Below are positions 8,092-16,510 of a DNA stretch of 64,000 nt, piece after piece. The stretch spans positions 558,001 through 622,000 of the forward strand of contig NZ_RSEC01000058.1 in NCBI RefSeq assembly GCF_003937945.1, read 5' to 3'. The DNA comes from Amycolatopsis eburnea (lineage in GTDB: Bacteria > Actinomycetota > Actinomycetes > Mycobacteriales > Pseudonocardiaceae). Each line of letters starts with the position of its first letter. Position 1 is the stretch's first letter. The notes below the pieces were generated by a model. The model had not been told where the DNA came from, made no database searches, and worked only from the letters and a program-made list of their open reading frames with translations. A program made the position numbers and the translations under genes.

Positions 8092-9588
8092 GTGCACGAA
8101 GCCGTATTGGGTGCCCTGGCCGGGATTCCGTCGTTGTCCGAGTCGCAGTTGAGCGGCGTGATCACCACGCTCGCGACCATGCGACCGCACCTGCTGCGCC
8201 AGGTGGCGCTCCGGGATGACCTCACCGACGAAACACGGCTCCGTCTCGTCGAGGTGGCCGAAGGCTACCTGGTCGTCGACCTTCTCGAACTGCTGCCGGC
8301 CGATCCGGGGCTGATCGATGCGGCGGCTCGGCACCCGCGCGAGCTGCCGGGGTTGATCGGGTTGTGCGGTAAACGCGGCTGGGACGGAAAGGCGATCGAG
8401 CTCGCCGGCGGCGTGGAAGCGGCGGAAGTCGGTTCGGTCGCCACCCGCTGGAGTCGGGCCGTCGGCTCGGAGCTCCCGGAGCCGCTCGTGGTGGCTCTCG
8501 TCAACTCGGCGTTGACCGACCGAGGTGAACCGCCGGAACTGGAAGGCCTGAACAGGTGGGAGCACAACCGCCTGATGGAGCGGCTCAGGACCGAGCGGGA
8601 ACAGCGGGAGCAGGCAGCATGGTCTCTGCTCGAAGAACGGCCGGCCGTGTGGAGGGTGCTGGTCGCTGGACCGCATGGAGAGACGGTTCGGCGGATGCTG
8701 CTGGAGCGAGCGGGCACTCTGTCCGACGAACTGCTCATGGCCTGCTTGCCGGTCGTGACCCGCGACTTCGGGGCCGGCGGAAAATACGTTCAAGGCATTC
8801 GGTTGCAGTCGGCTGCGGACCACGTCCGCCGGTGGCCCCGGCTCAGGCAGATCGCCGCCGTCCCGCTCGCCGAATTCGTTCGTGACGTCGTGGCCCGCGG
8901 TTGGGAGCCGGTGAGCCGGTACAGCGGGCCGGACTGGGACGACATCGCCGCACTGGCCGAGCTCACGGACGACGGTGACCTCCTGCGTTCTGTGGTCGTG
9001 TCCATTCGGGAAAGCTGCCGCGGCTCCGACCGTGATCGAGCCCTTTCCGCGAAGGACGCCGACGTGCGAGCGAGCGCGATCGAGCTGTTGGTGGCGAACC
9101 CCCGGACGCCGCGCGATGCCCTCCTGGACCTCGTTCCGCTGCTCGACGAGCCTTCGCTCCTCGCGGTTGAACGTCGTAGCGAAGACGAATTGACCTCGGC
9201 CAGCCGGTCTCGCCGAGAACAGCTCGCCTGGCAGGCGCAGACGAAGAAGCCGCCACTAATCCGGGTGCCGACCGACGCCGAACTGGCGGGTGAACAGGAT
9301 CCGGCGGCGATTCTGGCAGGGCACCTGCGGAATCTCCGTGGTCGCGCGGCGCAACGCGACCTCACCACAGCTGGCCTGCTCCAGTCCCGGTACAGCACGC
9401 CTGAGCTGCTGCGTGCTCTGCCTGCGCGGCAAGTGCTCGACAGTCCTGGTCAGGTGAAACAAGTCGCGAAGATGATCGCCGAGGTGTGCGGCGACGATGA
9501 GAAAAGCTGGTTGTCGCTCGCTTCGGTGAGCGACGAGAACATTTCTCGTACTCTTGCGTTCGGAAAATGGCTGGACGGTCTAAAGTAA
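8092..9588 (+). CDS. Unknown helical-repeat protein divergent from the Jet-like operon
   Basis: 498 residues from a GTG at 8092; the frame is open further upstream but runs into the divergent operon, so the GTG near a GGGAA is preferred. The protein is almost entirely helical and rich in Leu, Ala, Arg and Glu, with short repeated segments ending in phrases such as ASAIELLVANPRTPRDALLD that recall HEAT or leucine-rich-variant repeats. No catalytic motif or membrane segment is visible. I do not recognise the family. Its head-to-head position with a putative defence operon makes an accessory or regulatory role possible but unproven. Confidence 0.6.
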   Translation: MHEAVLGALAGIPSLSESQLSGVITTLATMRPHLLRQVALRDDLTDETRLRLVEVAEGYLVVDLLELLPADPGLIDAAARHPRELPGLIGLCGKRGWDGKAIELAGGVEAAEVGSVATRWSRAVGSELPEPLVVALVNSALTDRGEPPELEGLNRWEHNRLMERLRTEREQREQAAWSLLEERPAVWRVLVAGPHGETVRRMLLERAGTLSDELLMACLPVVTRDFGAGGKYVQGIRLQSAADHVRRWPRLRQIAAVPLAEFVRDVVARGWEPVSRYSGPDWDDIAALAELTDDGDLLRSVVVSIRESCRGSDRDRALSAKDADVRASAIELLVANPRTPRDALLDLVPLLDEPSLLAVERRSEDELTSASRSRREQLAWQAQTKKPPLIRVPTDAELAGEQDPAAILAGHLRNLRGRAAQRDLTTAGLLQSRYSTPELLRALPARQVLDSPGQVKQVAKMIAEVCGDDEKSWLSLASVSDENISRTLAFGKWLDGLK

Positions 9589-9607
9589 CTCGGCAACCGA
9601 ATGATGG

Positions 9608-9973
9608 TCAGGCGGCGTGGAGGGCTTCGTCGACGCTGCTGAAGGTGGGAAATTCTTCATCCAGACCGGTGATGAGCACGACCTTCCGCGCAATCGTGCC
9701 GGTGGTCGCGACGATGTGGTGGCGGAGCCCGCGGTTATCGCAAGACCGGCCGAAGCCCGCCAACAAATGCACACCGGCAGCCGAAAAGAAGCCGACCGTG
9801 GTCAAGTCGACGACGACCAGTGCGGGTTGAGGTCGCGGCTCGATTGCTGTCCGGAGTCCGGCGTCCGCGCCGCGGCTGGTCGACACGTCGATCTCGCCGC
9901 TAATACCGAGCACAACGGCGTCGGCTATCGAGTTTCGCGTGATGGTGAAGCGCGCCGTGCCTTGCTTGTCCAT
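9608..9973 (-). CDS. STAS-domain anti-sigma factor antagonist
   Basis: 121 residues from ATG 9971-9973 (the frame extends upstream, but an AGCAC purine stretch and the usual length favour this ATG). It has the STAS pattern: an edge strand with VLGISGEIDVSTSR, then LVVVDLTTVGFFSAAGVHLL, where Ser in FFSAAG is in the position phosphorylated by RsbW/SpoIIAB-type kinases. Such proteins bind an HATPase anti-sigma factor when dephosphorylated and so free a stress sigma factor. No kinase gene is adjacent; candidate kinases in the window are at 44287 (broken) and 57727. Convergent with the gene ending at 9588. Confidence 0.8.
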   Translation of the reverse strand: MDKQGTARFTITRNSIADAVVLGISGEIDVSTSRGADAGLRTAIEPRPQPALVVVDLTTVGFFSAAGVHLLAGFGRSCDNRGLRHHIVATTGTIARKVVLITGLDEEFPTFSSVDEALHAA

Positions 9974-10057
9974 GGCCGTGCTCCGCTCCGGTCGGTGACC
10001 CGCCTTCACAACGGTAGTCCTGTACGGCGCCGGGGTGCAGGTCGAAGCCCTGGTTGG

Positions 10058-10447
10058 TCAGAATTCTGGGCCGGACCAGGGCGTCGTCGCCTGAAGGACC
10101 GCTTCGGTCAGCGCTTCGGTGCGCAGGTGAGTGACCTGCTGGTACTCCGGGTCGGCGACCATCCGGCTGAACGCTTCGCGGCTCGGGTAGCGCACGAGCA
10201 GCACGGCGTCCCAGTCCTGGCCTTGCTCGGCGACGAGCGAGGTGGAGCCGTCGCCCGCGTAGAGAACCTCGGCGCCGTAGCGGGGCAAGAAGGTCTTCTC
10301 GAGCGCGGCGGCGTACTGGGCGTAGCTGTCGCGGCCGTCTTCGCGGAACCGCAGGAGGTTCAGCATCACGACCGGGCCGCCGGGGTCTTCGGCGAGGTAG
10401 CGCTTGAGGTCCTTGCCGCGGGGATCCACCGCCATGTCGTGCCTCAT
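10058..10447 (-). CDS. DUF1330-like protein
   Basis: 129 residues (an in-frame ATG at 10435 would give 125). Ferredoxin-like alpha/beta pattern with the phrases PVVMLNLLRFREDG, YAQYAAALEKTFLPRYG, WDAVLLVRYPSREAFSRMV and DPEYQQVTHLRTEAL, which are typical of the DUF1330/EthD-like dimeric alpha-beta barrel group. No catalytic residue can be assigned; biochemical role unknown. Monocistronic, minus strand. Confidence 0.75.
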   Translation of the reverse strand: MRHDMAVDPRGKDLKRYLAEDPGGPVVMLNLLRFREDGRDSYAQYAAALEKTFLPRYGAEVLYAGDGSTSLVAEQGQDWDAVLLVRYPSREAFSRMVADPEYQQVTHLRTEALTEAVLQATTPWSGPEF

Positions 10448-10511
10448 CTCGAACGGGTCGTACGGGTGCTGAACGAGCGCTTGCTCACCCTAGTCGACGT
10501 CGAGCCGCTCG

Positions 10512-11291
10512 TCATCGGTCGTGGTCAGCTCGGTTCCACCACATGGTCGTGCCAGCGGTTCCGAGGACGGCGACGAGCACGACCAGGGCGTACCCGACGG
10601 GACCGGGCAGTTCACCTTCGGAGCCGGCAGTCCCGGCGAAAAGGGCCGGGACCGACCAGGGGAAGAACCGGCCGTAGCCGAGCAGGGCCACGACCTGGGC
10701 CAGGAAAGTCGCCGCGAACATGGCAGCCACTCCGGCCAGGTAGCCGCGCCCGGCGCTGGCGCCCAGCGCGAACGGCGTCACCAGCGCGATCGTCATCACC
10801 GTGGTGAGCACCAGCTTCACGAGACCGCCGGCCGCAACCGGCAGGGACCAGCCGGGCAAGCCGATCGCCGCGCCGATCGCCAGCCCGAGGCCATAGGTGT
10901 AAAGCGAGAGCAGGAGGCACCAGACCGCGGTGACCTCGAACTTGGCGGCGACGATCGCGGCGCGCGGGGTCGGCAGGGCCAGCAGGTCCTTGGCCGTGTC
11001 CTGGCTGAACTCCCGGCCGAATACCCACACCACTACGAGCCCGAATAGCAGCGTGCCGCCGACCGCGACGGTCTGGGACAGCAGGGCGAAGTAGCCGGGC
11101 CAGTCCGCGGTGCCGCCGGTGAGCGCGGCTTTGGTGCCGAGCAGGCCGAGGGCTCGGGCGCGGCCGACGTCCTGGAGGATGAACATGACCAGGCCGCCGA
11201 AGCAGGCCGCGATCGTGAATGCGATCCCGGTCGTCCACTGCAGCCGTGACCGGCGGGCTTTGAGCACTTCGGCCCAGATGGCGGCGTTCAC
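10512..11291 (-). CDS. ABC-2 type transporter permease
   Basis: 259 residues from a GTG at 11289-11291 that overlaps the stop of the ATPase gene (GTGA). About six hydrophobic segments (for example TTGIAFTIAACFGGLVMFIL and VAVGGTLLFGLVVVWVFG), with the characteristic phrase FGREFSQDTAKDLLALPTPR of ABC-2 permeases after the second membrane segment. Together with the ATPase encoded just upstream it would form an exporter of unknown substrate. The operon is preceded by a conserved RNA-like element also found before the antiporter at 23567. Confidence 0.85.
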   Translation of the reverse strand: MNAAIWAEVLKARRSRLQWTTGIAFTIAACFGGLVMFILQDVGRARALGLLGTKAALTGGTADWPGYFALLSQTVAVGGTLLFGLVVVWVFGREFSQDTAKDLLALPTPRAAIVAAKFEVTAVWCLLLSLYTYGLGLAIGAAIGLPGWSLPVAAGGLVKLVLTTVMTIALVTPFALGASAGRGYLAGVAAMFAATFLAQVVALLGYGRFFPWSVPALFAGTAGSEGELPGPVGYALVVLVAVLGTAGTTMWWNRADHDR

Positions 11292-12190
11292 GCCGCGCCG
11301 ACCAGGCGGAGGAAGCACGTTTCCAGGTCTTCTTGGTCGACGGCGAGCCGGATGGGCGGGCAGCCCGCTTCGACGAGCAGCGTGGCGACTTCGTCCGGGT
11401 GGCGGATCGCCCGGTCGCCCGCGAGCGCGAGTCCGTGGTCGTCTTCCTCGGTGGGGTGCCCGGCCGCGCGGAGCACCGCGGCGGCTCGGTCGTGGTCGCG
11501 GACGCCGACGCGCAGCCGGGGGCGGGCCTGGGCGATCAGGTCGGCGGCGGCGCCGGCCCAGACGAGCCGGCCGCGGTCGAGTACGCCGATCCGGGTCGCG
11601 AGGCGGGCGACTTCGGTCAGGATGTGGCTGGACAGCAGCACCGTGACGCCGTCGCGGTGGGCGAGGTCGTGCAGCAGCTGCCGGATCTCGACGACGCCGG
11701 CCGGGTCGAGGCCGTTCGCCGGTTCGTCGAGTACGAGCAGTTCGGGCCGGTGGACCAGCGCTTTGGCGAGGCTGAGACGCTGCTTGTTGCCGAGCGACAG
11801 CGTCCGTGCGCGGTGCCGGCGGTGGTGGTCGAGGCCCAGCCGTGAGATGACTTCGGCGACGGCCGTCTCGTCGCGCACGGCGTGCAGGCGCGCGGCCAGC
11901 CGGACGTTCTCTTCGACGGTGAGGTCGGGATAGGCGGACGGAGTTTCGACGAGGTGGCCGACCCGGGACCAGACCGAGTACGCGCCGGGCCGGACCGCCG
12001 TACCCAGCACCGACACCCGGCCGCTGGTGGGGCGGACCATGCCGAGCAGCATCCGGATGGTGGTCGTCTTGCCCGCGCCGTTGAGACCGAGCAGGGCGTG
12101 GATTTCGCCGGGTGCCACGTGCAGGTCGAGCTCGTCGACCGCGACCACGTCGCGGTAGTTCTTGGTCAGGCCGATCGCGTCGATCGTCAT
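11288..12190 (-). CDS. ABC transporter ATP-binding protein (ABC-2 exporter)
   Basis: 300 residues from ATG at 12190 with a purine-rich GGAGG upstream. Walker A GLNGAGKTTT (about 36-45), signature LSLGNKQRLS, Walker B LLVLDEPANGLDP, and switch His in SSHIL. The remaining C-terminal ~90 residues are the usual accessory domain of drug/lantibiotic-type ABC-2 ATPases. Translationally coupled to the permease downstream. The mRNA leader (27 nt from the start codon) contains the structured element at 12217-12271, suggesting control of this exporter at RNA level. Substrate unknown. Confidence 0.9.
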   Translation of the reverse strand: MTIDAIGLTKNYRDVVAVDELDLHVAPGEIHALLGLNGAGKTTTIRMLLGMVRPTSGRVSVLGTAVRPGAYSVWSRVGHLVETPSAYPDLTVEENVRLAARLHAVRDETAVAEVISRLGLDHHRRHRARTLSLGNKQRLSLAKALVHRPELLVLDEPANGLDPAGVVEIRQLLHDLAHRDGVTVLLSSHILTEVARLATRIGVLDRGRLVWAGAAADLIAQARPRLRVGVRDHDRAAAVLRAAGHPTEEDDHGLALAGDRAIRHPDEVATLLVEAGCPPIRLAVDQEDLETCFLRLVGAA

Positions 12191-12216
12191 GGGAAGCCTC
12201 CGCGTTCGATGACGAC

Positions 12217-12271
12217 GCCGACCAGGCTTCCCGGCACTCCACCGGTGAGCTTACTCCGTTGAGAGCCGGTG
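12217..12271 (-). promoter_or_regulatory. Putative structured RNA leader, copy A
   Basis: On the minus strand: a 6-bp stem CACCGG (12266-12271) / CCGGTG (12240-12245) closing a 20-nt loop, followed at once by GAGTGCCGGGAAG then CCTGGTCGGC (12217-12239). The second part also occurs, with one C/T change, at 23497-23519 before a cation/proton antiporter, where the stem has a different but again complementary sequence. A conserved single-stranded core with a compensated stem is what a riboswitch or protein-binding leader looks like. It begins inside the last codons of the YrhK-like gene and ends 26 nt before the ATPase start. Family not identified. Confidence 0.65.
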
Positions 12272-12466
12272 TCGCTCGTGCAGATACAGCGCTTGGCCGA
12301 CCGCGCCGAGCAGCATCCCGAACGAGCCGACGATGAACAGCCAGATCGCGAGCAGCTCGGTGCTGTGCCAGACGAACAAGACACTGCCGACGAAGAAGAC
12401 CAGGTTGCCGGCCACGCCGATCACCAGGTGCACGGTCGGGAACTCGCGGACGAACGCCTTGATCAT
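12251..12466 (-). CDS. YrhK-like two-helix membrane protein
   Basis: 71 residues: MIKAFVREFPTVHLVIGVAG then FFVGSVLFVW and LLAIWLFIVGSFGMLLGAVG, ending in LYLHERHRL. The two hydrophobic segments with VGSVLF...WLFIVGS resemble the YrhK domain, a small membrane domain of unknown role. The final codons overlap the RNA-like element of the downstream exporter operon. Confidence 0.6.
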   Translation of the reverse strand: MIKAFVREFPTVHLVIGVAGNLVFFVGSVLFVWHSTELLAIWLFIVGSFGMLLGAVGQALYLHERHRLSTE

Positions 12467-12499
12467 GGTGACTCAGCGAATCCTTTCGAAGTACGGCGG

Positions 12500-13135
12500 T
12501 CAGGCCGGGTGCACGGTCTTGACGGAGAGCTGGTTGCCGGGGAGATCGTCGTTCGCGCAGCCCGTTCCCGGCATGGGCACGAAGTTCGAGTCGGTTTCCT
12601 GTGGCAGGTAGATGCGCAGGCCGCGTACCGGTGTCGGCCGGCAGATGTCGTCCGGGTAGTTGTGGACGTTCACGAACTGGATGACCGCAGCCGCGGTCTG
12701 TCCTGGCTTCAGCCGGACCGGATCTCCCTTCGTTCCGATGCGGTAAGCGGCTTCACCTACCTGGTGACCGTCGTCACCGGCCACATAGGACACTCCGGGG
12801 AATCCCTGCACGGTGCACGGTTGCGCCTTCGCGTTGGTGATCAGCAGGGGACGGTAGAGCGATCCCGCCGCGGCGTCCCCCTTGCCGAGAGCCAACTCGA
12901 CGTCGCCTGCGCCGCAAAGGTTGTTTCCGCTGGGTACCGCGGGCGTCGATGGTGGCGGCGAAGTTGATTCCGTCGTACTCGCGGTGACGGTGTACGTCGG
13001 TGATGCGGTCGACGACGGCGCGGATGTGCTCGGAGCGGTCGCGGCGGGCTCGCTGCTGCCGCAGCCGACCAGTCCCAGAATACCGGCTGATGTGGCGACG
13101 AGGGGCAATAGGCGTGAACTATTCGGGCGAGGCAA
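12500..13135 (-). CDS. DUF4232 lipoprotein
   Basis: 211 residues from a TTG start with AGGGAGAG upstream. Signal peptide with lipobox (LGLVGC at about 20-25), a Ser/Thr/Pro-rich linker (to about residue 70), then the DUF4232 domain with paired cysteines (NLCGAGDVELALG, PCTVQGFPGVSYV, DDICRPTPVRGL, GTGCANDDLP). These are surface-anchored proteins of unknown function common in mycobacteria and relatives. A divergent pair of 11-bp tandem boxes lies between it and ehuB; the one facing this gene is at 13212-13233. Confidence 0.85.
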   Translation of the reverse strand: MPRPNSSRLLPLVATSAGILGLVGCGSSEPAATAPSTSAPSSTASPTYTVTASTTESTSPPPSTPAVPSGNNLCGAGDVELALGKGDAAAGSLYRPLLITNAKAQPCTVQGFPGVSYVAGDDGHQVGEAAYRIGTKGDPVRLKPGQTAAAVIQFVNVHNYPDDICRPTPVRGLRIYLPQETDSNFVPMPGTGCANDDLPGNQLSVKTVHPA

Positions 13136-13211
13136 GGGTTCTCTCCCTAGGTCGGTCGTTCGGGGCTTACGAAGGAGGAGTACCCGGTCCGTGACGCCGG
13201 ATGCGCAGCTT

Positions 13212-13233
13212 GACCTGACGGTCCTCTTACGAT
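13212..13233 (-). promoter_or_regulatory. Tandem 11-bp activator box facing the DUF4232 gene
   Basis: Reads ATCGTAAGAGG / ACCGTCAGGTC on the minus strand, matching the consensus ATCGYAAGGTN / ATCGTCAGGTG seen at seven other places in the window. Unlike the other copies, no nANNNT hexamer is present at the usual 22-nt distance (cggac instead), so promoter function here is less sure. Confidence 0.5.
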
Positions 13234-13244
13234 CAGGGCCGCGA

Positions 13245-13266
13245 ATCGTAAGGTGATCGTCAGGTG
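13245..13266 (+). promoter_or_regulatory. Tandem 11-bp activator box upstream of ehuB
   Basis: ATCGTAAGGTG / ATCGTCAGGTG, the clearest copy of the repeat: two 11-bp half-sites differing at one position. CGTCAG ends 22 nt before a GACACT hexamer (13286-13291) that would act as -10, giving a start near 13298 and a leader of about 100 nt before ehuB. The box thus occupies the -35 region, as in class II activation by OmpR/PhoB-type regulators. Confidence 0.65.
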
Positions 13267-13400
13267 GGATGGTGCGGATTTCGGTGACACTGAAAGGTTG
13301 TTCGGCAAGTACTAGTCACGTTCGAGTAACAGCATTCGCCGTTTTCTTTGTGGCAGAAGAAATTCGCGCCTAGGTTCGTGGCCACTCGGATCGTGAAGGG

Positions 13401-14312
13401 GTGCGAATGACGCACGGAGGATGGACTCGCCGCGACATGCTGCGGCGGACGGCGCTCACCACGGCGGTCGTGCTCGGTGGGGCCGGGGCGCTGTCGGCGT
13501 GCGAGAGCACCGGTGGTGCCGGCGATGGCAAGGATGCCTTGCAAGCGGCCAAGGACGCCAAGACGATCAGGATCGGCATCGCGAACGAAGCGCCGTACGG
13601 ATTCGCCGACAGCTCGGGGAAGACGACCGGCGAAGCGCCGGAAGTGGCCCGCGCGGTGTTCAAGGCGCTGGGCATCGACGGCGTCCAGGCCAGCGTGGTC
13701 CCGTTCGACCAGCTCATCCCCGCGCTCACTGCGAAGCAGTTCGACGTCGTCGCCGCGGGCATGAACATCACCGGGAAGCGCTGCCAAGCCGCGGACTTCT
13801 CGGCGCCCGACTATTCGGCGCTCACGGCCTTGCTGGTGCCGAAGGGGAATCCGCAGGGCGTGCTGAAGCTCGAAGACGTGGCCGCGAAGAAGGTCAAGGT
13901 GGCGGTGCTCTCGGCCGCGGTCGAGAAGGGCTACCTCACCGGCGCCGGCGTGGCCGAGGACCAGATCCAGACGCTCGACACGCAGGACAACATGCTGCGC
14001 GCGGTCGCCGACGGCCGCGTCTACGCCGCCGCACTCACCGACATCTCGCTCAAGTGGCTGGTCAAGCAGAACCCGGCCGCCGCGGTCGAGGTGACGCCCG
14101 GATTCGTCCCGATGGCGGACGGGAAGCCCGTGATCTCGGCCGGTGGTTTCGTCTTCCGGAAGGAGGACGACACGCTGCGCACGGCGTTCGACGCGGAGCT
14201 GAAGAAGCTGCACGACAGCGGCGAGTGGGTGAAGATCGCGTCGCCGTTCGGGTTCGACGAGAGCAACCTGCCGAAGCCGGACGTCACGACCGAGAAGCTG
14301 TGCACCGCGTGA
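13401..14312 (+). CDS. ehuB: Ectoine/hydroxyectoine ABC transporter substrate-binding protein
   Basis: 303 residues. Twin-arginine-like start (TRRDMLRR) with a lipobox (LSAC, about residue 33), then a family-3 solute-binding fold: RIGIANEAPYGFAD, VVPFDQLIPALTAKQFDVVAAGMNIT, CQAADFSAPDY. The Cys in KRCQ and the gene order binding protein, two permeases, ATPase are those of ehuBCDA, which imports ectoines as compatible solutes or nutrients. An ATG at 13407 is an alternative start. The operon has a tandem 11-bp box about 140 nt upstream. Confidence 0.88.
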   Translation: MRMTHGGWTRRDMLRRTALTTAVVLGGAGALSACESTGGAGDGKDALQAAKDAKTIRIGIANEAPYGFADSSGKTTGEAPEVARAVFKALGIDGVQASVVPFDQLIPALTAKQFDVVAAGMNITGKRCQAADFSAPDYSALTALLVPKGNPQGVLKLEDVAAKKVKVAVLSAAVEKGYLTGAGVAEDQIQTLDTQDNMLRAVADGRVYAAALTDISLKWLVKQNPAAAVEVTPGFVPMADGKPVISAGGFVFRKEDDTLRTAFDAELKKLHDSGEWVKIASPFGFDESNLPKPDVTTEKLCTA

Positions 14313-14324
14313 TGCGAGATCGCC

Positions 14325-14999
14325 TTGCCTGACTCCTTCGGCACGATCCTGTCGTCGATCCTGCAGGGCCTGACGACGACGGTGTCCGCCGCGGCCGGCG
14401 GGATCGCCCTGACGGTCGTGCTGGCGTTCGCCGCGGGGCTGGCGCTGGTCTCGCGTTCGCGGGTGGTCCGGGCGGTCAGCCGGGTCTACGTCGAAGTCTT
14501 CCGGGGCACCTCCGAAGTGGTCCAGCTGTTCTGGCTCTACTTCGTGCTGCCGGCCCTGGTGGGCTTCAAACTCGTCCCGCTGTTCGCCGGCATCCTCGTG
14601 CTGGGCCTGAACCACGGCGCCTACGGCGCGGAGATCGTCCGCGGCGCCGTGAACTCCATCCCCCGGGCCCAGTACGAGGGGGCGATCGCGCTGAACCTGT
14701 CCCCGTCACAGCGGATGTGGCGGGTCCTGCTGCCGCAAGCCGTGGTCGAGATGCTGCCGCCGTTCACGAACCTGTTCATCCAGCTGCTGAAGAGCACCGC
14801 GCTGCTGTCGTTCATCTCGGCCGGCGACATCGCCGAACACGGTGAGCTGCTCCGGCCGGTCTTCGGGCAGGACATCGTCTGGATCTACGGCACCGAGCTG
14901 GTGCTGTACCTCGTGCTGGCGTTGCTGATCAAGTACGGCATGCGGGTGCTCGAGCGCGCCGGGGCGCGTCGGCTCGGGCGCCGGACCGCGGGGGTGTGA
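14325..14999 (+). CDS. ehuC: Ectoine/hydroxyectoine ABC transporter permease EhuC
   Basis: 224 residues from a TTG start 13 nt after ehuB. Polar amino-acid permease family: about five membrane segments and the EAA-like loop GAVNSIPRAQYEGAIALNL, preceded by VEVFRGTSEVVQLFWLYF. Forms the membrane channel with EhuD. The stop is followed after one base by the EhuD start, so the operon is tightly coupled. Confidence 0.88.
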   Translation: MPDSFGTILSSILQGLTTTVSAAAGGIALTVVLAFAAGLALVSRSRVVRAVSRVYVEVFRGTSEVVQLFWLYFVLPALVGFKLVPLFAGILVLGLNHGAYGAEIVRGAVNSIPRAQYEGAIALNLSPSQRMWRVLLPQAVVEMLPPFTNLFIQLLKSTALLSFISAGDIAEHGELLRPVFGQDIVWIYGTELVLYLVLALLIKYGMRVLERAGARRLGRRTAGV

Positions 15000-15000
15000 C

Positions 15001-15657
15001 GTGGACTGGGACTGGGACAGCGCGGCCGCGTCGGTGCCGCTGCTGCTGGACGGTTTGCTCACCACCGTCGAATTGACCTTGCTCGGTTCGGTGCTCGCCT
15101 ACGCGCTGGGCATCGTGTTCGCCCTGCTGCGCCGGGCTCGCGTCCCGGTGCTGAGCCCGGTCGTGGCGGGCGTGGTCGAGTTCATCCGGAGCACGCCGCT
15201 GCTCATCCAGGTGTTCGCGCTCTACTACCTGATCGAGCCGGCCATCGGGCTGAAGCTGTCCGGGTTCGTGACCGGTGTGATCGCCCTGGGTGTGCACTAC
15301 GCCTGCTACACCGCCGACGTCTACCGCGCCGGGATCGAAGCGGTCCCGGCCGGTCAGTGGGAGGCGGCGGTGGCGCTGAACCTGCCTCGGCGGCGGGTCT
15401 GGACGGGCGTGGTGCTGCCGCAGGCGATCCCGCGGGTCCTGCCCGCGCTGGGCAACTACACGATCTCGATGTTCAAGGAGGTTCCGCTGTTGCTCGCCAT
15501 CGGCGTGCTCGACGTGCTCAACCGGGCCAAGGAAGTCGGCGCCGAGACCTTCCGCGTCATCGAGCCCTACACGCTCGCCGGAGTGTTGTTCCTCCTGGTG
15601 AGCCTGCCCGCGTCGATCCTCGTGCGGAAGGTGGAGCGTCGTGTCGGACACCTCTGA
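15001..15657 (+). CDS. ehuD: Ectoine/hydroxyectoine ABC transporter permease EhuD
   Basis: 218 residues from GTG 15001. Same family as EhuC: VEFIRSTPLLIQVFALYYLI and the EAA loop AGIEAVPAGQWEAAVALNL. Its 3' end overlaps the start of ehuA by 17 nt. With EhuC it makes the heteromeric membrane part of the importer. Confidence 0.88.
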   Translation: MDWDWDSAAASVPLLLDGLLTTVELTLLGSVLAYALGIVFALLRRARVPVLSPVVAGVVEFIRSTPLLIQVFALYYLIEPAIGLKLSGFVTGVIALGVHYACYTADVYRAGIEAVPAGQWEAAVALNLPRRRVWTGVVLPQAIPRVLPALGNYTISMFKEVPLLLAIGVLDVLNRAKEVGAETFRVIEPYTLAGVLFLLVSLPASILVRKVERRVGHL

Positions 15658-16423
15658 GATGATCCGGTTCGACCACGTGGTCAAGCGGTTCGGCGACCAC
15701 GTCGTGCTCGACGAGTTGAGCTTCCGCGTCGGCCGCGGCGAGTTCGTCTCGCTGATCGGGCCGAGCGGATCGGGCAAGACCACCATCCTGCGGCTGCTGA
15801 TGACCCTGGAACGCGTGGACGGCGGCACCATCCACGTCGGCGGGCAGTGCCTGAGCCATCGGCTGAAGGACGGCGGCCTCGTTCCAGCCGACGAGCGTCA
15901 TCTCCGGGCGGCGCGCAAGCGCATCGGCATGGTCTTCCAGCACTTCAACCTCTTCCCGAACATGAACGTCCGGCAGAACATCGTCGAGGCGCCGCTGCGG
16001 GTACTAGGTCTGTCCAAAGAGGAGGCCGACGCGCGCGCGGCGCAGCTGCTGCAGCTGGTGGGTCTCGCCGACAAGATGGACGCCCACCCGGCGCGGTTGT
16101 CGGGCGGCCAGCAGCAGCGCGTGGCGATCGCGCGCGCTCTCGCGATGCGGCCGCAGGTGCTGCTGCTCGACGAGGTCACCTCGGCGCTGGACCCCGAGCT
16201 GGTCGCCGAAGTCCTGGCGGTGCTCAAGGAGATCGCCGCGAGCACCGACATCACGATCCTGTGCGTGACGCACGAGATGGAGTTCGCCCGGCACGTCTCC
16301 GACCGGGTCCTCATGTTCGACCACGGCCGGATCCTCGAAGACGCCCCGCCGGAAAAGCTGTTCACCGCACCCACCCAGGAGCGTACGAGGACCTTCCTGA
16401 AGGCGGTGCTCGAACGCGGCTGA
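15641..16423 (+). CDS. ehuA: Ectoine/hydroxyectoine ABC transporter ATP-binding protein
   Basis: 260 residues. The GTG at 15641 has GGAG just upstream; an ATG at 15659 is a second option. Walker A GPSGSGKTT, Q-loop VFQHFNLFP, signature LSGGQQQR, Walker B LLLDEVTSALDPE, H-loop THEMEFA: a PAAT-family ATPase. A feature of this family is the extra segment between Walker A and the Q-loop (CLSHRLKDGGLVPADERHLR). Last gene of ehuBCDA. Confidence 0.88.
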   Translation: MSDTSEMIRFDHVVKRFGDHVVLDELSFRVGRGEFVSLIGPSGSGKTTILRLLMTLERVDGGTIHVGGQCLSHRLKDGGLVPADERHLRAARKRIGMVFQHFNLFPNMNVRQNIVEAPLRVLGLSKEEADARAAQLLQLVGLADKMDAHPARLSGGQQQRVAIARALAMRPQVLLLDEVTSALDPELVAEVLAVLKEIAASTDITILCVTHEMEFARHVSDRVLMFDHGRILEDAPPEKLFTAPTQERTRTFLKAVLERG

Positions 16424-16428
16424 GGCGG

Positions 16429-16450
16429 ATCGCAAGCTGATCGTCAGGTG
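16429..16450 (+). promoter_or_regulatory. Tandem 11-bp activator box of the SPW/universal-stress operon
   Basis: ATCGCAAGCTG / ATCGTCAGGTG, starting 6 nt after the ehuA stop. A GAGGGT hexamer at 16470-16475 lies at the standard 22-nt distance from CGTCAG, predicting a transcription start near 16482, about 29 nt before the SPW gene. Confidence 0.7.
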
Positions 16451-16510
16451 CAGCGACGTCCTCCCGCGAGAGGGTGGAGCCGCACGCGCGACGAAAGGAG
16501 CCGAGGACCC

